Source: Hoplostethus atlanticus (taxonomy: Eukaryota > Chordata > Actinopteri > Trachichthyiformes > Trachichthyidae). From it: 64,000 bases of DNA. Every line of letters begins with the position of its first letter. The first letter of the stretch is position 1. Positions 13,226 through 25,152 of the stretch are shown here, in pieces. Below the pieces are notes generated by a model. That model saw only the letters and a list, made by a program, of their open reading frames with translations, had not been told where the DNA came from and did no database searches. The stretch is taken from contig JAXDDX010000014.1 of assembly GCA_034670405.1 (NCBI GenBank), forward strand, positions 6,280,003-6,344,002, given 5' to 3'. Both the position numbers and the translations under genes were made by a program.

Positions 13226-13663
13226 CATACATCACAGAACAGCTTAACCATATAATGCTTAAGCAGATCAGCAAGTTTAAAAGGCTCCTGTCTGTTTAGA
13301 AAATTAGCTGAGTGACTGAAACCGACTGGCTATTTTAGAAAGACCATGGCAATGATTCATTTCTTTGTAGACATTGGGAATTCATATAATATCATCTGTG
13401 GTTTGTTATTAATGTTTAACAATGCAAGCAAATGCTAACTCCACAGTAGTGCCCTTGTCCTTTATATATATTTCACCATTTTCACCATTATTTGTGTAGT
13501 TTGCTCTAGACACTTTAGTACATCCCATGAACCTATAGCATATAGATACACTGCGTGTTTGAGAGTAATAGCAAGTTATCAGTTTCCAGTATGACAGAGG
13601 AGGAATGTCAAAAATGTGAAACATGTACCTGTAACACCTGGCCTGCTGGGGAAGTAAATCAAA

Positions 13664-13665
<2 letters not shown>

Positions 13666-13699
<34 letters not shown>
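13666..13699. repeat. (CA)n microsatellite
   Basis: About 17 CA units, 440 bases after the previous CA tract. Confidence 0.97.
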
Positions 13700-14916
13700 T
13701 ACATAGCTCAATTTTGCTACACCAATGTAACTCATCTTTATCAGTCTGCACTGTGGCCTAAAAAGGAACAACCTAGGACATCTAATCTCTTCAAATATCT
13801 TGAAAATAAAACCAAAGTTGTTTTGTTAACAGAATTAGCCTAATGACCTCCAACCAGTTACTACAAAGGCCCATGTGATTTGCAAAGCCACGTGTAAATA
13901 GATAGTCTGTATACAATATATAACTCTGAACTTGACCACTACTACACAGATGTAGAAACTATACAGGAACTCTGAACCAATGAGTGTCAAACCAGTGACG
14001 CGATGTCTCCATTTGTTGCTACAGAGCATGTAGCTTTAGGCTATCAGAATACAATAGGAAGCTGACAACACAAGGAAAACATTGGGGGTTCTGGGAAATG
14101 CCCATACTGTAGTGTAGCCAGCCAGCAACAGTAATTACAAACTGGACTGAAGGAAACCAGGAAGGAGCCCTCTACCCCTGATAAGCAGGCAGTATGCCTC
14201 GGAAAGCAGTGCACTCATGTGGACTTCAACCCAGCAACCCCTTCCCCAGACATCAGAACTTTGTGGTATTATTACGTCAACTGTCATGGACAAGGTGCAA
14301 ACACTGGCTGGCCGAAGTAAATGTCAGTCATTCACAGAAGAAAAAAACTGTTAATTTACACAAACAGAAGCAGACTTCTGAAGAGTACAGGCTGCCGTCT
14401 GCAGGCCCATCTGGCCCAGGCTGTGTTAGCCACATGCCCTCTTTGGAGAACAACTTATCTGGACACACTTAAGTCACTCTGAGCACAAAGAATTACGCCT
14501 GCCCAGCTATTTGAAGTCTGACATAAATAATCCACTTGACCAAATATTTTCACCCTAACCAGCCATTCTTTGCTTCATTTGTCAGAATAAATGAGCAGAT
14601 AGTTGACTGGATTCATTAGTATGACGGTGTTTAAATGGATAAAGCACAAAGAATGCTCTGTCTGATGATCTCAAGCCAAAACTAAAGGAAACATGTGTAA
14701 CTGCCTCAGTAGTGCACCCATGCAATTTTAAATAGAGCCATTAGGCCACTAGAAATTAGTGAACATGGATTCTCTTAAGTGATGAAAACAGGGAAAAGAG
14801 AGCCAAAGACAAACACTGGTTCTGGGTGGACTGACATCTGACAAATGATCAGGCTCTGTAGACTGCATTATCAGGCTCATCGTCATATGTCAGGATGGGA
14901 CAGTGAGAGTTTAGAT

Positions 14917-15031
14917 CAGTGGTTCTCAATCCTGGTCCTCCGGGCCCAGAGTACTGCTGGTTTTCTATTAATTACATTCACCTGGTGTCCCAGGTGTAAC
15001 TCAGTCCCTGATTAGACAGTGAGAACCACTG
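14917..15031. mobile_element. Non-autonomous hAT-type MITE, 115 bp, with intact 8-bp target-site duplication
   Basis: The element starts CAGTGGTTCTC and ends GAGAACCACTG, an 11-bp perfect terminal inverted repeat. It is flanked on both sides by GTTTAGAT (14909-14916 and 15032-15039), an exact 8-bp duplication. The CAGTGG-type ends and 8-bp duplication are the hallmarks of hAT (Charlie-like) elements. There is no coding capacity. The intact duplication points to a fairly recent insertion. Confidence 0.9.
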
Positions 15032-18000
15032 GTTTAGATGACAGTATGTATTACTGCATGGCAGGGACACTGGAGCACATAAGCCAACATTCAGTAAAGC
15101 CATGCTCAGAATAGACAAGTCTCATGTTCCAGAGGAAAACAGCACATGACCCTGAGAAGAAGGTAACAGGGCGATAGTGAGATCACTACCTCTAATAGAC
15201 ACAATATGTACAGAGTACCAAAACAAACCATAGTTTTAATCATAAAATGAATGGCTAAAAAGAATAACTGTCTTGACATTGTCCATTTAGTGAATCACTC
15301 CACTGTTCTTTTTGTTAACCAGGAGTGTATTATTCTTGTCAGCTATTTCAAATGAATCATGGTGATGTGCTGAGAAAGGCATATTATGAATCAAATTACA
15401 TTTTATAAAGCTCTGTGCCTCAGCTCAGCTAAGTGTGGCGAGCTTCCTTGGGCGCCTCATGTGCAAACTCTTCCTGTGGAGTGTGTCTGGCTTCCTGTCC
15501 AGATCAAAGCTAGGAGGAGACATTGTGACATTTTAAAGCATGACTAAAATATATTTGAAACCCCTTTGAATTACTCCCTCTCTGCCAGAGGGAACTTGTT
15601 AATGTTGTCCTGGGGTGGATTTACTACCGCTAACATGGGTAGTCTGCTTTGTACCTCCTTCTGTACCTCCATCGTTTTGCTTTACTGTTGTCTTCAAGTA
15701 AGTGGTATGTCCCAATGTATTTTCCAATGTGTCAATAGATAATAACTAAAGGGACATGGTCCTTTGCAGGGATTCTTTTTTTAAATCAATGAATTTGATC
15801 CCTGTCATGGTCCTTGGTCCAGACTGGCCATAGGGTTGTAACTTCACAGGACGTTTTATGTAACTATGGCACTGGACGGCTATGGGATTTGATCCCTCAC
15901 CAGTAGGGGAGCATGTGTGGTGCCAGAGGCAGGGGACCTAAACACTCTACTATCTCTAGGCAGATGTTTGTGTGGTGTTTAACAATAAAAACTAAACCAT
16001 TTCTATAACTGTGTGGATAAATTAGGATAAAGAAACAATATAAGAAATAAGATCTCTTGCAATAGAGAAATTATGTACAAGCCAAAGGCTCAATTAGAGT
16101 TTGCAGGGTTCCAAGCTGATTCCAGTAGATGCGTGATGCTGTGTATAGGCTAGCTTTTCAAGACACGACATTGATATTGAGCTAAAAGCTTTTTGGTAAT
16201 GCACAGACCAGCTAGCTACAGAGAATACCAACCCCACCCATCTGAGCCTCTCTGAAAGTCGCAGTGTCTTTTGTGTCATTTTTACAGTGGGGAATTAGGA
16301 AGGAAACATACTGCAGAAAGGAAGGAGAAAGTTTACAACGCCACCCTGGGAACATTGAGTGCAAGCCTGTCCTCACAATCATGACATCAGGCTGCGAGCC
16401 AAACATTTTCCATTGTTTTTGTCCACAGCTTAACAGGTATCTATGGTGGAGAGGTGTTACTTTGTGTTGAACAATGTGATGCACATGAGGTCTTGGAGGT
16501 GTCACAGTTCCATAAAACTTCCAGAAATTTCTATTCCTACTGGGTTGTTGGTCAGTGATTGATTCATTCATTTATTCATTCATGCATCAAATTGTTTGTT
16601 TGATCTATCTATTTATCCATGTTTCTATCCATCTCTAACTATTTGTGTATTTGTTGTTCTAAAACCTGGAACAAGCAGGATGACAAAATGCCTCACATTT
16701 GTTAGTATTATTATATATTATACAACTGTACCAATGGCAGGGAGCTGTAACAACTGACCAATAACACAACGGTAACAGCAACTTAAAGATTTATGCAATC
16801 ACGACAGCTCTGAGAACTGACGTGAATGACCTACGGTACTCAACACAATGTGACGGACGGTCTAAGCTGTGACAGACAATTCCTTCAGTGTCAACAGATT
16901 TTATATCAAGACTGAGATCCTGAAATGCTTTGTGTTGATCTCAGCTTATTGGTGTCTTTCCTACATGCACGTTATGTAAAAGACAGGGTAATATAACACC
17001 ATTTGAAGACTCCTCCTGATGATCACCAGGATGTAGGCCTACGCCTGCCTGCATAATTAGAGGGACATGTGCCACTTTCTGTACTGCCATTTTTATCTGC
17101 ACAACACTGTTTTTAAATTTAACTCCAGTAAAACCTCTAATTGCAAACTAAAAATGAGAGGCTGGCAGGAACACTTGCAGTTGTGCAAGTTACTTAAGCA
17201 TTAGCTACAGAAGTATGAAGATAATGTTCTGATATTTTAAGCTTTTCGAATTGGGAGTTTCTTTTAGACATTTTGGCAACAGTCAACCACTATAGTTTGG
17301 ATCTTTGTGAGCTTGCATGCAAATGTTTTTTTCAAAGCTAAAGGATCTTTACACCTGCTTCTCTCTGTGTCACAATGAAGTCCAGAGAGACAGACAATTT
17401 GTGCTTAGCCCACTTTTTTAGCTATCTCATCTATACTAGGGTAAAAATGTATAGGAGAAAAGCAGGTAAACCTGAAATACTAATTTGTTAGTGCGTGTTC
17501 TGAACATAAGCCTTACAGCTATTTGGCAAAGGCCCAAGAACCTGGTTAATAAAATGTGCTAACAGAGAATAGACATATCTTTTTGGAGCAATATGTATAC
17601 TGTGCCTTTTCATATGCAGCCCATGAATGACTCCAAAAACATGCACAGTCCAAGGGAAATTCCAGCAAGACATGAAAAGAATGTGGTTGCAGTTGACTGT
17701 TTAGGCATTTGTTGAATTCTGTAAGCATAAATCACTTCAGCGACTAGGACTGACGCTGGTTTAGATGTTAACACATACAGCAACTGGCGATGCAGTGAAT
17801 CATTGCGTAATAAAGAAGGAGTCTTACAGCTGTATGGACAAGGCCATGCTGTATCTTCAACAGTTATAAGATACACAGGACGTTATTGCTCATTCAGCCA
17901 CACTGTTTGTATGACTCTTGCTACCTTCTCCAAATGTTCCTGACCAAATCATGCATCATCTTGTAGGACCTGTGAATCACACCAGATGCTCACGCAGTAT

Positions 18001-19128
18001 TTTGAGCCACAGAGGAGCATGAAACAGTCCTATTGAACAACGTATACAATATGAAATATTAGAAGATTTTCCTTTTATTATTTTATTGTTTTTTTTATTT
18101 TATTGTCAACCACAATATTCTGATCCACTGCCTGACACTGAAACTGCCAGACCCCCCACCCTATCCCCCCCAAAAAAGAAGTCTGAAGTTCATCTCTGTG
18201 TTTATACAGTAGCAGGCTAAGACAGCCCACAGTGGCTATTAACCTGTTCAACCCTGATGGAAAACATTTAAAGGGAGTCTTATCTTTATGTCAACCCCCT
18301 CCCACCCTCCCCCACTCCCTCAGTTGCCTGACACTCATTCATCTGACAGCAGCATTAGTTATACAGTAGTGTCAACACCACACCTGTTTCCCTGCTTGTG
18401 CCCCTACAGCCCGACAGGCTGAGTGAGGACCATTTACAGTTGTGGTACAGGTGGGGGATGCATGAGAAAGGCTGAAAATAATTGAGTTGAGTTCATTTAA
18501 AAAATTTTAAAAAACCCGGGAAGGGGGGCTGTGTAACATTCAGTGATAGGTTCTTCTTATTGAGGAATGATTCATGGCACAGAAACACACATCAGCATAA
18601 TAACAAAACAAAAAACGCGGGTTGCGCAAGTAGAGAGATAGCTGCTTCTGTCTTGTCTGTGAAGAGCCACATGCTTCACTCCTCAGTCAGCCTTCACTAA
18701 CCGAGTTCACCATGAAGCTGAGTAGTTCACACATGCTTTGATAACACACCAAACTCACCGGAAAAACGCTACACACCATTTCCCCGCTGTAACTTGCAGC
18801 CGTAAAATCAATAGTATTCCAACAATATTCCTATAGATACTAATAGTGTGTCTGTGGTTCTCAATAGTGAGTTTATAGTGACTTTTGCGCTTGATGATAG
18901 TATATTTTTATTCCCTATGATATCACTATAATATCTCTATTGCGATTTATAGCTTGGCTATGATAGCCTATCTGTATAGTGTCCTTCTAACACTGATTAT
19001 AGGATTACTATTGTTAGTTTTCGTAATAGAAACAAACAGCTGAGACTTCTGCCAGGTGTCTCAATTTCAGCCCATTGACTCTGTGGCTGGCGATTTTGAC
19101 ACAGAAGTAAAATGAGTCAACAACTTAC

Positions 19129-19340
19129 TTCATATTTCAGTCCAAAAATAAATAAATAAAAGCAGCTCTTCCAGTGTCTCTGATCAAGGACGGTGCTGGA
19201 GTCGGTTCGGTAAAGTGTGTCAGTAGTTTCTCCGTCCTTCACTCAGCTTGACAGGCAGCAGTCTGTCTACCTCCCTCCGGTATGAGGGCGGTGCTCCAAG
19301 TGCGACACGTCCCACCCTGCTGCTGCTGCTGCGGCTGATG
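19129..19340 (-). other. Inferred non-coding first exon of mical2
   Basis: On the minus strand a GC-rich stretch with CAG runs ends at TGAAATATGAA followed by GTAAGTTG, a near-consensus 5' splice site at 19128. A TATA-like box lies about 25-30 bases above the proposed upstream end. The next minus-strand acceptor that fits is at 10685/10686, in front of the mical2 start codon. Seen directly: donor, composition and TATA-like sequence. Inferred: that they belong to mical2. The transcription start position is approximate. Confidence 0.4.
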
Positions 19341-19362
19341 TTCAGTCCACAGCCTCCTAGGC

Positions 19363-19371
19363 CTTTTTATG
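19363..19371 (-). promoter_or_regulatory. TATA-like box of the inferred mical2 promoter
   Basis: CATAAAAAG on the minus strand, about 25-30 bases upstream of the proposed first exon. No transcript evidence is available, so this is a sequence-only inference. Confidence 0.35.
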
Positions 19372-19763
19372 CCAAGGACCTCCAGCCAGATCCGCATTAC
19401 ACCCAAGGATTTTCTGTTGTAAAATAGAACTTGGTAGACAATTACATTAGTGTTTAATTTGGAGAGGGGAGGGAAGCTTGTGTTCAATAAAGTTATTCTT
19501 ATACGCAGACAGCAAAGTAGAGACAGTGTTGATGCATCAAAGCAAGTCACATTAGTCAACATCAGTTTTTTGATGATCCAACGTCAGTGTTATTGGTTGT
19601 TTTAAGATGAAATTAACATTGAAAATATATGAAATGAACCATGTTTTATTTAAAGCGGGATTATATGGTGACTTGTCAATAGAATACCATGTCAATTTAA
19701 CCCCACTTGGTCTCAGATTGAAAATAGCTGAGATTGACATGGATAACGACTAGCCTATAAACA

Positions 19764-19812
<49 letters not shown>

Positions 19813-19843
19813 TGAGTGAGTGTGAGTGAGTGAGTGAGAGAGT
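19764..19843. repeat. (GA)n / (GTGA)n compound microsatellite
   Basis: About 50 bases of GA repeats with one GGGA interruption, passing into GTGA repeats. Confidence 0.95.
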
Positions 19844-19992
19844 CAGCTCGCCAACACATTGGTGATGACTGTGGTAGTAGGCTAGGCTACATTACTACGA
19901 AGGCAAATAAGGCCATCTTGTGGTCAGAGCACCGACATGCACCTCCAATACACAGTCAGGTTAAATAATTTAAGTTTAGGCTTTAGTTCAGT

Positions 19993-20580
19993 TACATTAC
20001 ATTACATTACAGTCATTTAGCAGACGCTTTTATCCAAAGCGACTTACAATAAGTGCATTCAACATAGGTAGGCAAGAAAACTACTAGTCACCAGAAACCG
20101 TAAGTGCATTTCCTTCCTAAACAAGCAACTAAGAGCATAACTAGTGTTAAGGTAAGAGTGCAATAAGTTAGCAACCTACTATATCTTAAACAAATGAGAC
20201 AAATAAGAGAATCAAATAAACAAGAGCTAAGACAAATAAGTGAACCAAATAAGCAAGAGCTAAGACAAATAAGTGTATCAAATGAACAAGAGCCAATAAA
20301 CAAGAGCTCAGACACATAATTGACGACAAATAGGCAAGGCTAAGAGGAAGAGTCAGGGTAGTGTTTCCTGAAGAGGTGGGTTTTCAGCCTGCGGCGAAAG
20401 ATGGGCAGCGACTCTGCTGTCCTGACATCAGTGGGGAGTTCATTCCACCACTGCGGGGCCAGGACAGAGAAGAGCCGTGACCGTGTAGATCGGCCACAGG
20501 GCCCTCTGAGCGACGGGGCAACCAGTCGCCTCGAGGCAGCAGAGCGAAGTGGTCGGGCGGGGGTGTAAGGCTTGACCATA
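19993..20580 (-). mobile_element. L2-clade LINE, 5'-truncated 3' end
   Basis: Read on the minus strand, 20579-20340 encodes the last 79 residues of an L2/CR1-type reverse-transcriptase ORF, including VLAPQWWNELPTDVR and RRRLKTHLFRK before a stop. It is followed by about 350 bases of 3' UTR. The element ends in GTCGCTTTGGATAAAAGCGT, CTGCTAAATGACTG and short TAATG repeats, the characteristic fish L2 tail. The ORF is broken off at its 5' side near 20580, the usual result of incomplete reverse transcription. A 33-bp minisatellite lies inside its 3' UTR. Confidence 0.8.
20191..20320. repeat. 33-bp minisatellite inside an L2 3' UTR
   Basis: About four imperfect copies of a roughly 33-bp unit containing CAAATAAGCAAGAGCTAAGA. 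Copies differ by single substitutions and the last is shorter. There are no spacers of unique sequence, so this is a minisatellite and not a CRISPR-like array. Confidence 0.8.
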
Positions 20581-21486
20581 GCCTAACTCCGGCAGTTAAC
20601 TCCGGCAGTTTAGTTAGATTCAGATTTAGGTGTGTCAGGATGAGGTGCGCTTGTTTCCATCTCCCTTCAAGCCATACATTTTTGAAACGCAGACAAGGTT
20701 CCAGTGTGGGAACCTGCTGGGTTGCAAAACATTACTCAGTAACACATTACTACAGTATCTGGATTACTTTTCCTAGTGACGAGTAATGCAAAGAATTACT
20801 TTTAAAATTTCAGAAAGGATATTAAAGTTATTGAGAAAGTTAATTGGATATTTGGTGAATATCCGTTTTCAATCTTCAATAACTTGTAAGGCAACCATGT
20901 AAAAGCACGTTGATGTTATTTTTAACTACAGGACTCAAATTAAATCCATTCTCATATTTGCTTCATTTCATTACTTAGACATACGTTATTAATTACATTT
21001 TTTTTTTTGCTGTTTTCGAAATAAGATCGCTTTTCGCTTTCCGCGTGACCAAGGGGATGCGATTACTGCGCCCAGAAAGTTGTTTTACAGATTCACATTT
21101 TTATTCCTTTTGTTTCATACATACAAAAGCACATCATATTATCCACAGAGTGCATAGCATTGCCCTCTACAATACATTTGATATTTGGATCATAGGGTCA
21201 CCTGGGGTAGTAGGGGTACTAACTACCTATTAAGCCAGTTGATTGCATTAATCCTACTTTTGAAATGAGTAACACGTGCGGAGTAATTTACCACATTTTT
21301 GACTAAAAAGCCCAACACTTATTCTCAGAAATGCTCAGAAATGTTCACGTGCATTTACGAGTTGATACAGAAAATAGACCTTTTTTTTTTAGAGAAGTCA
21401 TGCTGCAGTTATATGGAGACACACCTCAGCTCCGGTGACGCTGGTATTTGTCAGGACCTCACCAGTCACCACACCCTCCACAGTCC

Positions 21487-21487
<1 letters not shown>

Positions 21488-21517
<30 letters not shown>
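21488..21517 (+). repeat. (CAG)10 tract in the dkk3 5' leader
   Basis: Ten uninterrupted CAG triplets ending four bases before the dkk3 ATG at 21522. It lies in the presumed 5' UTR, not in the protein. Confidence 0.95.
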
Positions 21518-21519
<2 letters not shown>

Positions 21520-21521
21520 CG

Positions 21522-23098
21522 ATGTTGCGGCTCACCCTGCTAGTCCTGGGGCTTACAACACCCATCAGTGGCATCCTCCCTGAAATAGTGGATTCAGGCA
21601 TCAGTCACATTCTGGAGGACAACTCCGACCAGGGGCAGACAGAATTAAACATGTTTGTGGAGGTGGAGCAACTGATGGATGACACGCAGCAGAAACTGAA
21701 GGACGAAGACCACCAAGTAAGCAAACAACATAGTAAACATAATACTAATAATAATACTAATAATAATGATAATGATAATAATAATAATATATCATTGTTT
21801 ATCACTGGGTCTTTATTGGCTGTCACGTTTATTGTAAGTGAATCACTGATGACCTGCATTTTAAAAATCGTTTGAAAAGACTTTTAAAATATTTTAATCT
21901 TTTTTTTTGTGAGATCTACCTTACAGACCAGAAAGTTAAAGCAGCTGTGACACCACGGTGGTTCTCCAACACTGATAGGAAACCAGAATTGATTTCTCAA
22001 TGCATGTATTGATTTTCTTGCACCTGAAACTTGAGACGACCTATCCGATCTTTTCTAGAGGGTCAACGAGAGTGTCGATTTCAGCCTCCATTCACATAAC
22101 CTTCCTCCAAGTCAGCATAATGAAAGTGGCTCTGAAACAGTGTTTGGCAATCAACCTGTCCACACCTTGGAGACAGAAGACGAGGTAGGTTTATACCTGT
22201 ACCAAGTGGAAAAGAGTCTGTTCCCCTCGTAGATACAAGACTAAACAACTGCCATACCCTCATACAGGAGAAAAACAACATTACCAGGGAAACAGAAGCC
22301 CACCTTACCACGACCGCCAGCCAGTCCAGTGGCAAGGGAAATAATATTGACCACGTAAGTTACTTCCTGTTAACCCTACAGTCTTTAACAGGAGTGAAAA
22401 GGAAAATCAGACTTCATGTTATTCCCATGATCTTTGACTGTTCAGTCATCCTCCTAAAGTCTCCTGAAGTCCTAAAGTCAGTGATGGTTTGAACATGATC
22501 GATCTGTTATTGTTTCTGTTTCATGTACTTTTAAGTTTCATGTCCTTTTTTTTTGTCCTTCTTTTGTCTGGAACAATGTTACAGAACCAGACTGACATGT
22601 ACTTGGCTGAAAAACCCTGTTAAAGGCTGCATGCTGTCCATTCATATGGCTGGCACAGAAGATGATGTGGTGTAATGTCTACAAATGAATGAACTGATTG
22701 ACCATCTATCTATAAGCCACACCTGTGTGTGTTGTCAGTTAATGGGCTTTGCCTATGTATAAAATGAAAAATGAACGATGGTGAAATACAGGGCTATGAT
22801 GAAATGCATGTCAGATGTTTTTTAACGGCTCTGCACAATCTAGCAGCTGATATTTTCAGCGCATGTAGTAAAGTGCTTACCATACAAATTTTAGAGTATT
22901 GCTAAATATTGATAAATAATGCTGCAAGTCTGCTCTCTGCTCTTCCTGCTCTTGCTGTTTGTAATTAACTTGCAACACGAAAGTTCAGGAAAAAGATCCT
23001 TAGGCAGAGCACAGCAAAGTTATGATCCATCATCCAAACACAACACTAGTAAAATGGCCAAAGAATAATAACTTTCTGATAACTTTGCTTTCTAAAAA

Positions 23099-23149
<51 letters not shown>

Positions 23150-25152
23150 GAAGAAGTGTGTGCCATTTCATTTAAACACCCTCCCATAATAATAGCAATG
23201 ATTCAATCAATATGCTGTACTTGTAGTCATCTGGTTACTTTTAATATTTTGTGTCAAAACTCTACATGGGCAGGAGAGAGTGCTTTGCATGGCACTCTAT
23301 CAGATAAGTACTAGCAAGACAAGAGACAAGCTAAATTAATGTTTGCTTGGTAACTCTGTGACAGGAGTCTGTCCTAGTTAAAACAGCAAGGCTACTCACA
23401 TGAGGCACAAATAACACAGAGAAGCATGCCTCTTCATAAATAGATGTTCCCTGCCCTCCTAATTCTGTGCAACAAAGCCCTGTAACTGAAAAGCCTATCT
23501 TAGGCGTCGGTGTTATATTAGACCTAGATACATATCACATTTATTCTTTTTCAGTGATAGTTTGTTTTGACCCTTGATAGCCATCCAACGCATTTTCTCT
23601 GCACAACAGTGCAGCCTGAATGTTGAGCAAATTCTTGTTTTCCCTCTCCTCTTTAGGAGTGCATCATTGATGAGGACTGTGAGAAGGGGAGGTACTGCTT
23701 CTATAAGACACACAAGTCAAAGTGTCTGCTTTGCAAAGCTATTGATGTGGTAGGTGAATTTTAGTTAGTTGTGTATGGGGGCCTTCACTATTTTTGGTAA
23801 CAGCTAAACCAGTTTTCTCAAGTTTTCCTGTAGTGGGTCTCTCTCTTTCAAACACACACAAACACACAGTCACTCAGTCATTCATTTGCAGCTGGCCTTT
23901 GGCTTTGACTGCATTGCAGTGTGTCCACAAGTGTAATTGGAGTGCATCATTTGTGAGCACTCTGTCCTGCGAGCTTCACGTCAAAGGACACCACGTGTGA
24001 CAAGGTTAAATAAAAGCTCTCCCTCTCCCTCTGCTCTCTCAGAGGACAAACAGAAAATAAACAATAATGGTTATGAGAGTCTTCTCTGTAGAGACGCGCC
24101 CTCTTGTCTTCTGTCTTATTTAAGACTAAGATTGTTAGAACCGCTAGCTCTGTAGTGCCTCCTTTGGAGGAAGTGCTCTTGGTGAGGCAGAGTAACAAGC
24201 CATGCACACACAGGGATAAAGATACTGGCAACCTGCCAATCAGAGATAAATACACACACAGGACAAGGCCTGTGTGCTGTCAAAGCCCTGCACTGAAAAA
24301 CACTGCATTGTGGCAACCAGTACACCATTAATTGTATCCCCAGCAGTTTGCACAGAAATAGGATTTTTTTTATTGGAATGGTGCCAGTTGATAGCACTTT
24401 AATATATCATTTACATTTTAGAAAAAGACTGTGTGTCTTGCCTGTAGGATCATGTTATCGTTGTGTTTCAGCCCTGTACCAAGGATGAGGAGTGCTGTGG
24501 GGGACAGATGTGTTTGTGGGGCCAGTGCAGTCAAAACGCCACCAAAGGGGAGGCTGGCAGCATTTGCCAATACCAGAGTGATTGCAGCACAGATCTGTGT
24601 TGTGCTTTCCATAAAGGTATAGCTCCCTCCAAGAGTAGCAATACACATCTACTGAGGCATATACTAGTGAGTCATGCTATGTTGAGAAATTCTTGTTGTG
24701 TTTTCATGTTTCATTTCCATGGATCACCTAACATATTGCTCCGTATGCGTGTGGTCAGCCCTGCTCTTCTCTGTGTGCTTGGCCAAGCCCATTGAGCGGG
24801 AGCGCTGCTACGGTTCCCCTAACCACTTGATGGAGCTGCTGTCCTGGGACATGGAGGGACAGGGACCCAGGGAACACTGCCCCTGTGCTGGGGATCTCCA
24901 GTGCCAGCCCCTTGGGTGAGTCCAGTGGCCATCGTCCAGTCACTTGACCCTTAACTTTTGTAGATAAATGTGAGGGCAGTATGAATGAATGATTGAATGA
25001 TTCAGTAATGTGAAAAATGTCACACTGTTCTGCTCACAAACGTTGTACTTTGCCCTTTTGACAGGCGAGGGTCCCTGTGCCTTAAGGGACAGGAGTCAAG
25101 TGAAGAAGACCTGACAGATACTTTTTATTCAGAGATAGACTACATAGTCTAG
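21522..25152 (+). CDS. dkk3: Dickkopf-related protein 3 (DKK3), complete, seven coding exons
   Basis: DKK3 is a secreted glycoprotein of the Dickkopf family that, unlike DKK1/2/4, is not a clear LRP6 antagonist (family knowledge). Exons are 21522-21716, 22059-22184, 22268-22354, 23657-23749, 24472-24616, 24759-24915 and 25065-25152, all GT-AG, giving 296 residues. Residues 1-17 form a signal peptide ([17 protein letters not shown]). An acidic stretch resembling mammalian EVEELMEDTQ follows (here [13 protein letters not shown]). The first cysteine-rich domain (exons 4-5, from ECIIDEDC to LWGQC) has ten cysteines and the second (exons 5-7, from ICQYQSDC to RGSLC) also has ten, as in the human protein. 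Sequons NES, NIT and NAT are present. The C-terminal acidic tail is much shorter than in human DKK3 (350 aa), ending EIDYIV. The start is the first ATG of the signal-peptide frame. It lies between mical2 and usp47 as in tetrapods. Confidence 0.95.
23096..23149. repeat. (AATA)n / (AAT)n microsatellite
   Basis: A tetranucleotide tract passing into trinucleotide AAT repeats inside a dkk3 intron. Confidence 0.95.

Larger units (their letters stand above)
10686..19128 (-). other. Presumed mical2 5' intron, no coding sequence seen
   Basis: An 8.4-kb stretch upstream of the first coding exon. The sequence next to 10686 on the minus strand is a strong acceptor (TTGCTTTCCTCCTCAG), so this stretch is likely an intron joining a non-coding exon to the coding exon. 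Contents recognised are a possible palindromic repeat (11230-11770), two CA microsatellites and a hAT-type MITE (14917-15031). The rest carries no ORF resembling a known protein. Confidence 0.5.
19372..21487. other. Intergenic region between mical2 and dkk3 (head to head)
   Basis: About 2.1 kb separating the proposed mical2 promoter from the dkk3 start. It contains a GA/GTGA microsatellite, an L2 LINE 3' end and, at 20735-20830, AT-rich sequence with repeated ATTACT motifs that looks like decayed repeat DNA. The dkk3 promoter must lie in the right part, but I see no clear TATA box. Confidence 0.6.

Noticed and set aside
13046-13771. Several ORFs with Cys-Val or His-Thr repeats
   Set aside because: They are translations of CA/GT microsatellites.
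20191-20320. Possible CRISPR-like array
   Set aside because: Repeats are directly adjacent and imperfect with no unique spacers; this is a minisatellite in a vertebrate LINE.
20735-20830. AT-rich sequence with repeated ATTACT motifs, considered as a named DNA transposon
   Set aside because: It resembles common fish repeat DNA, but no inverted ends or target duplication were found, so no separate feature is called.
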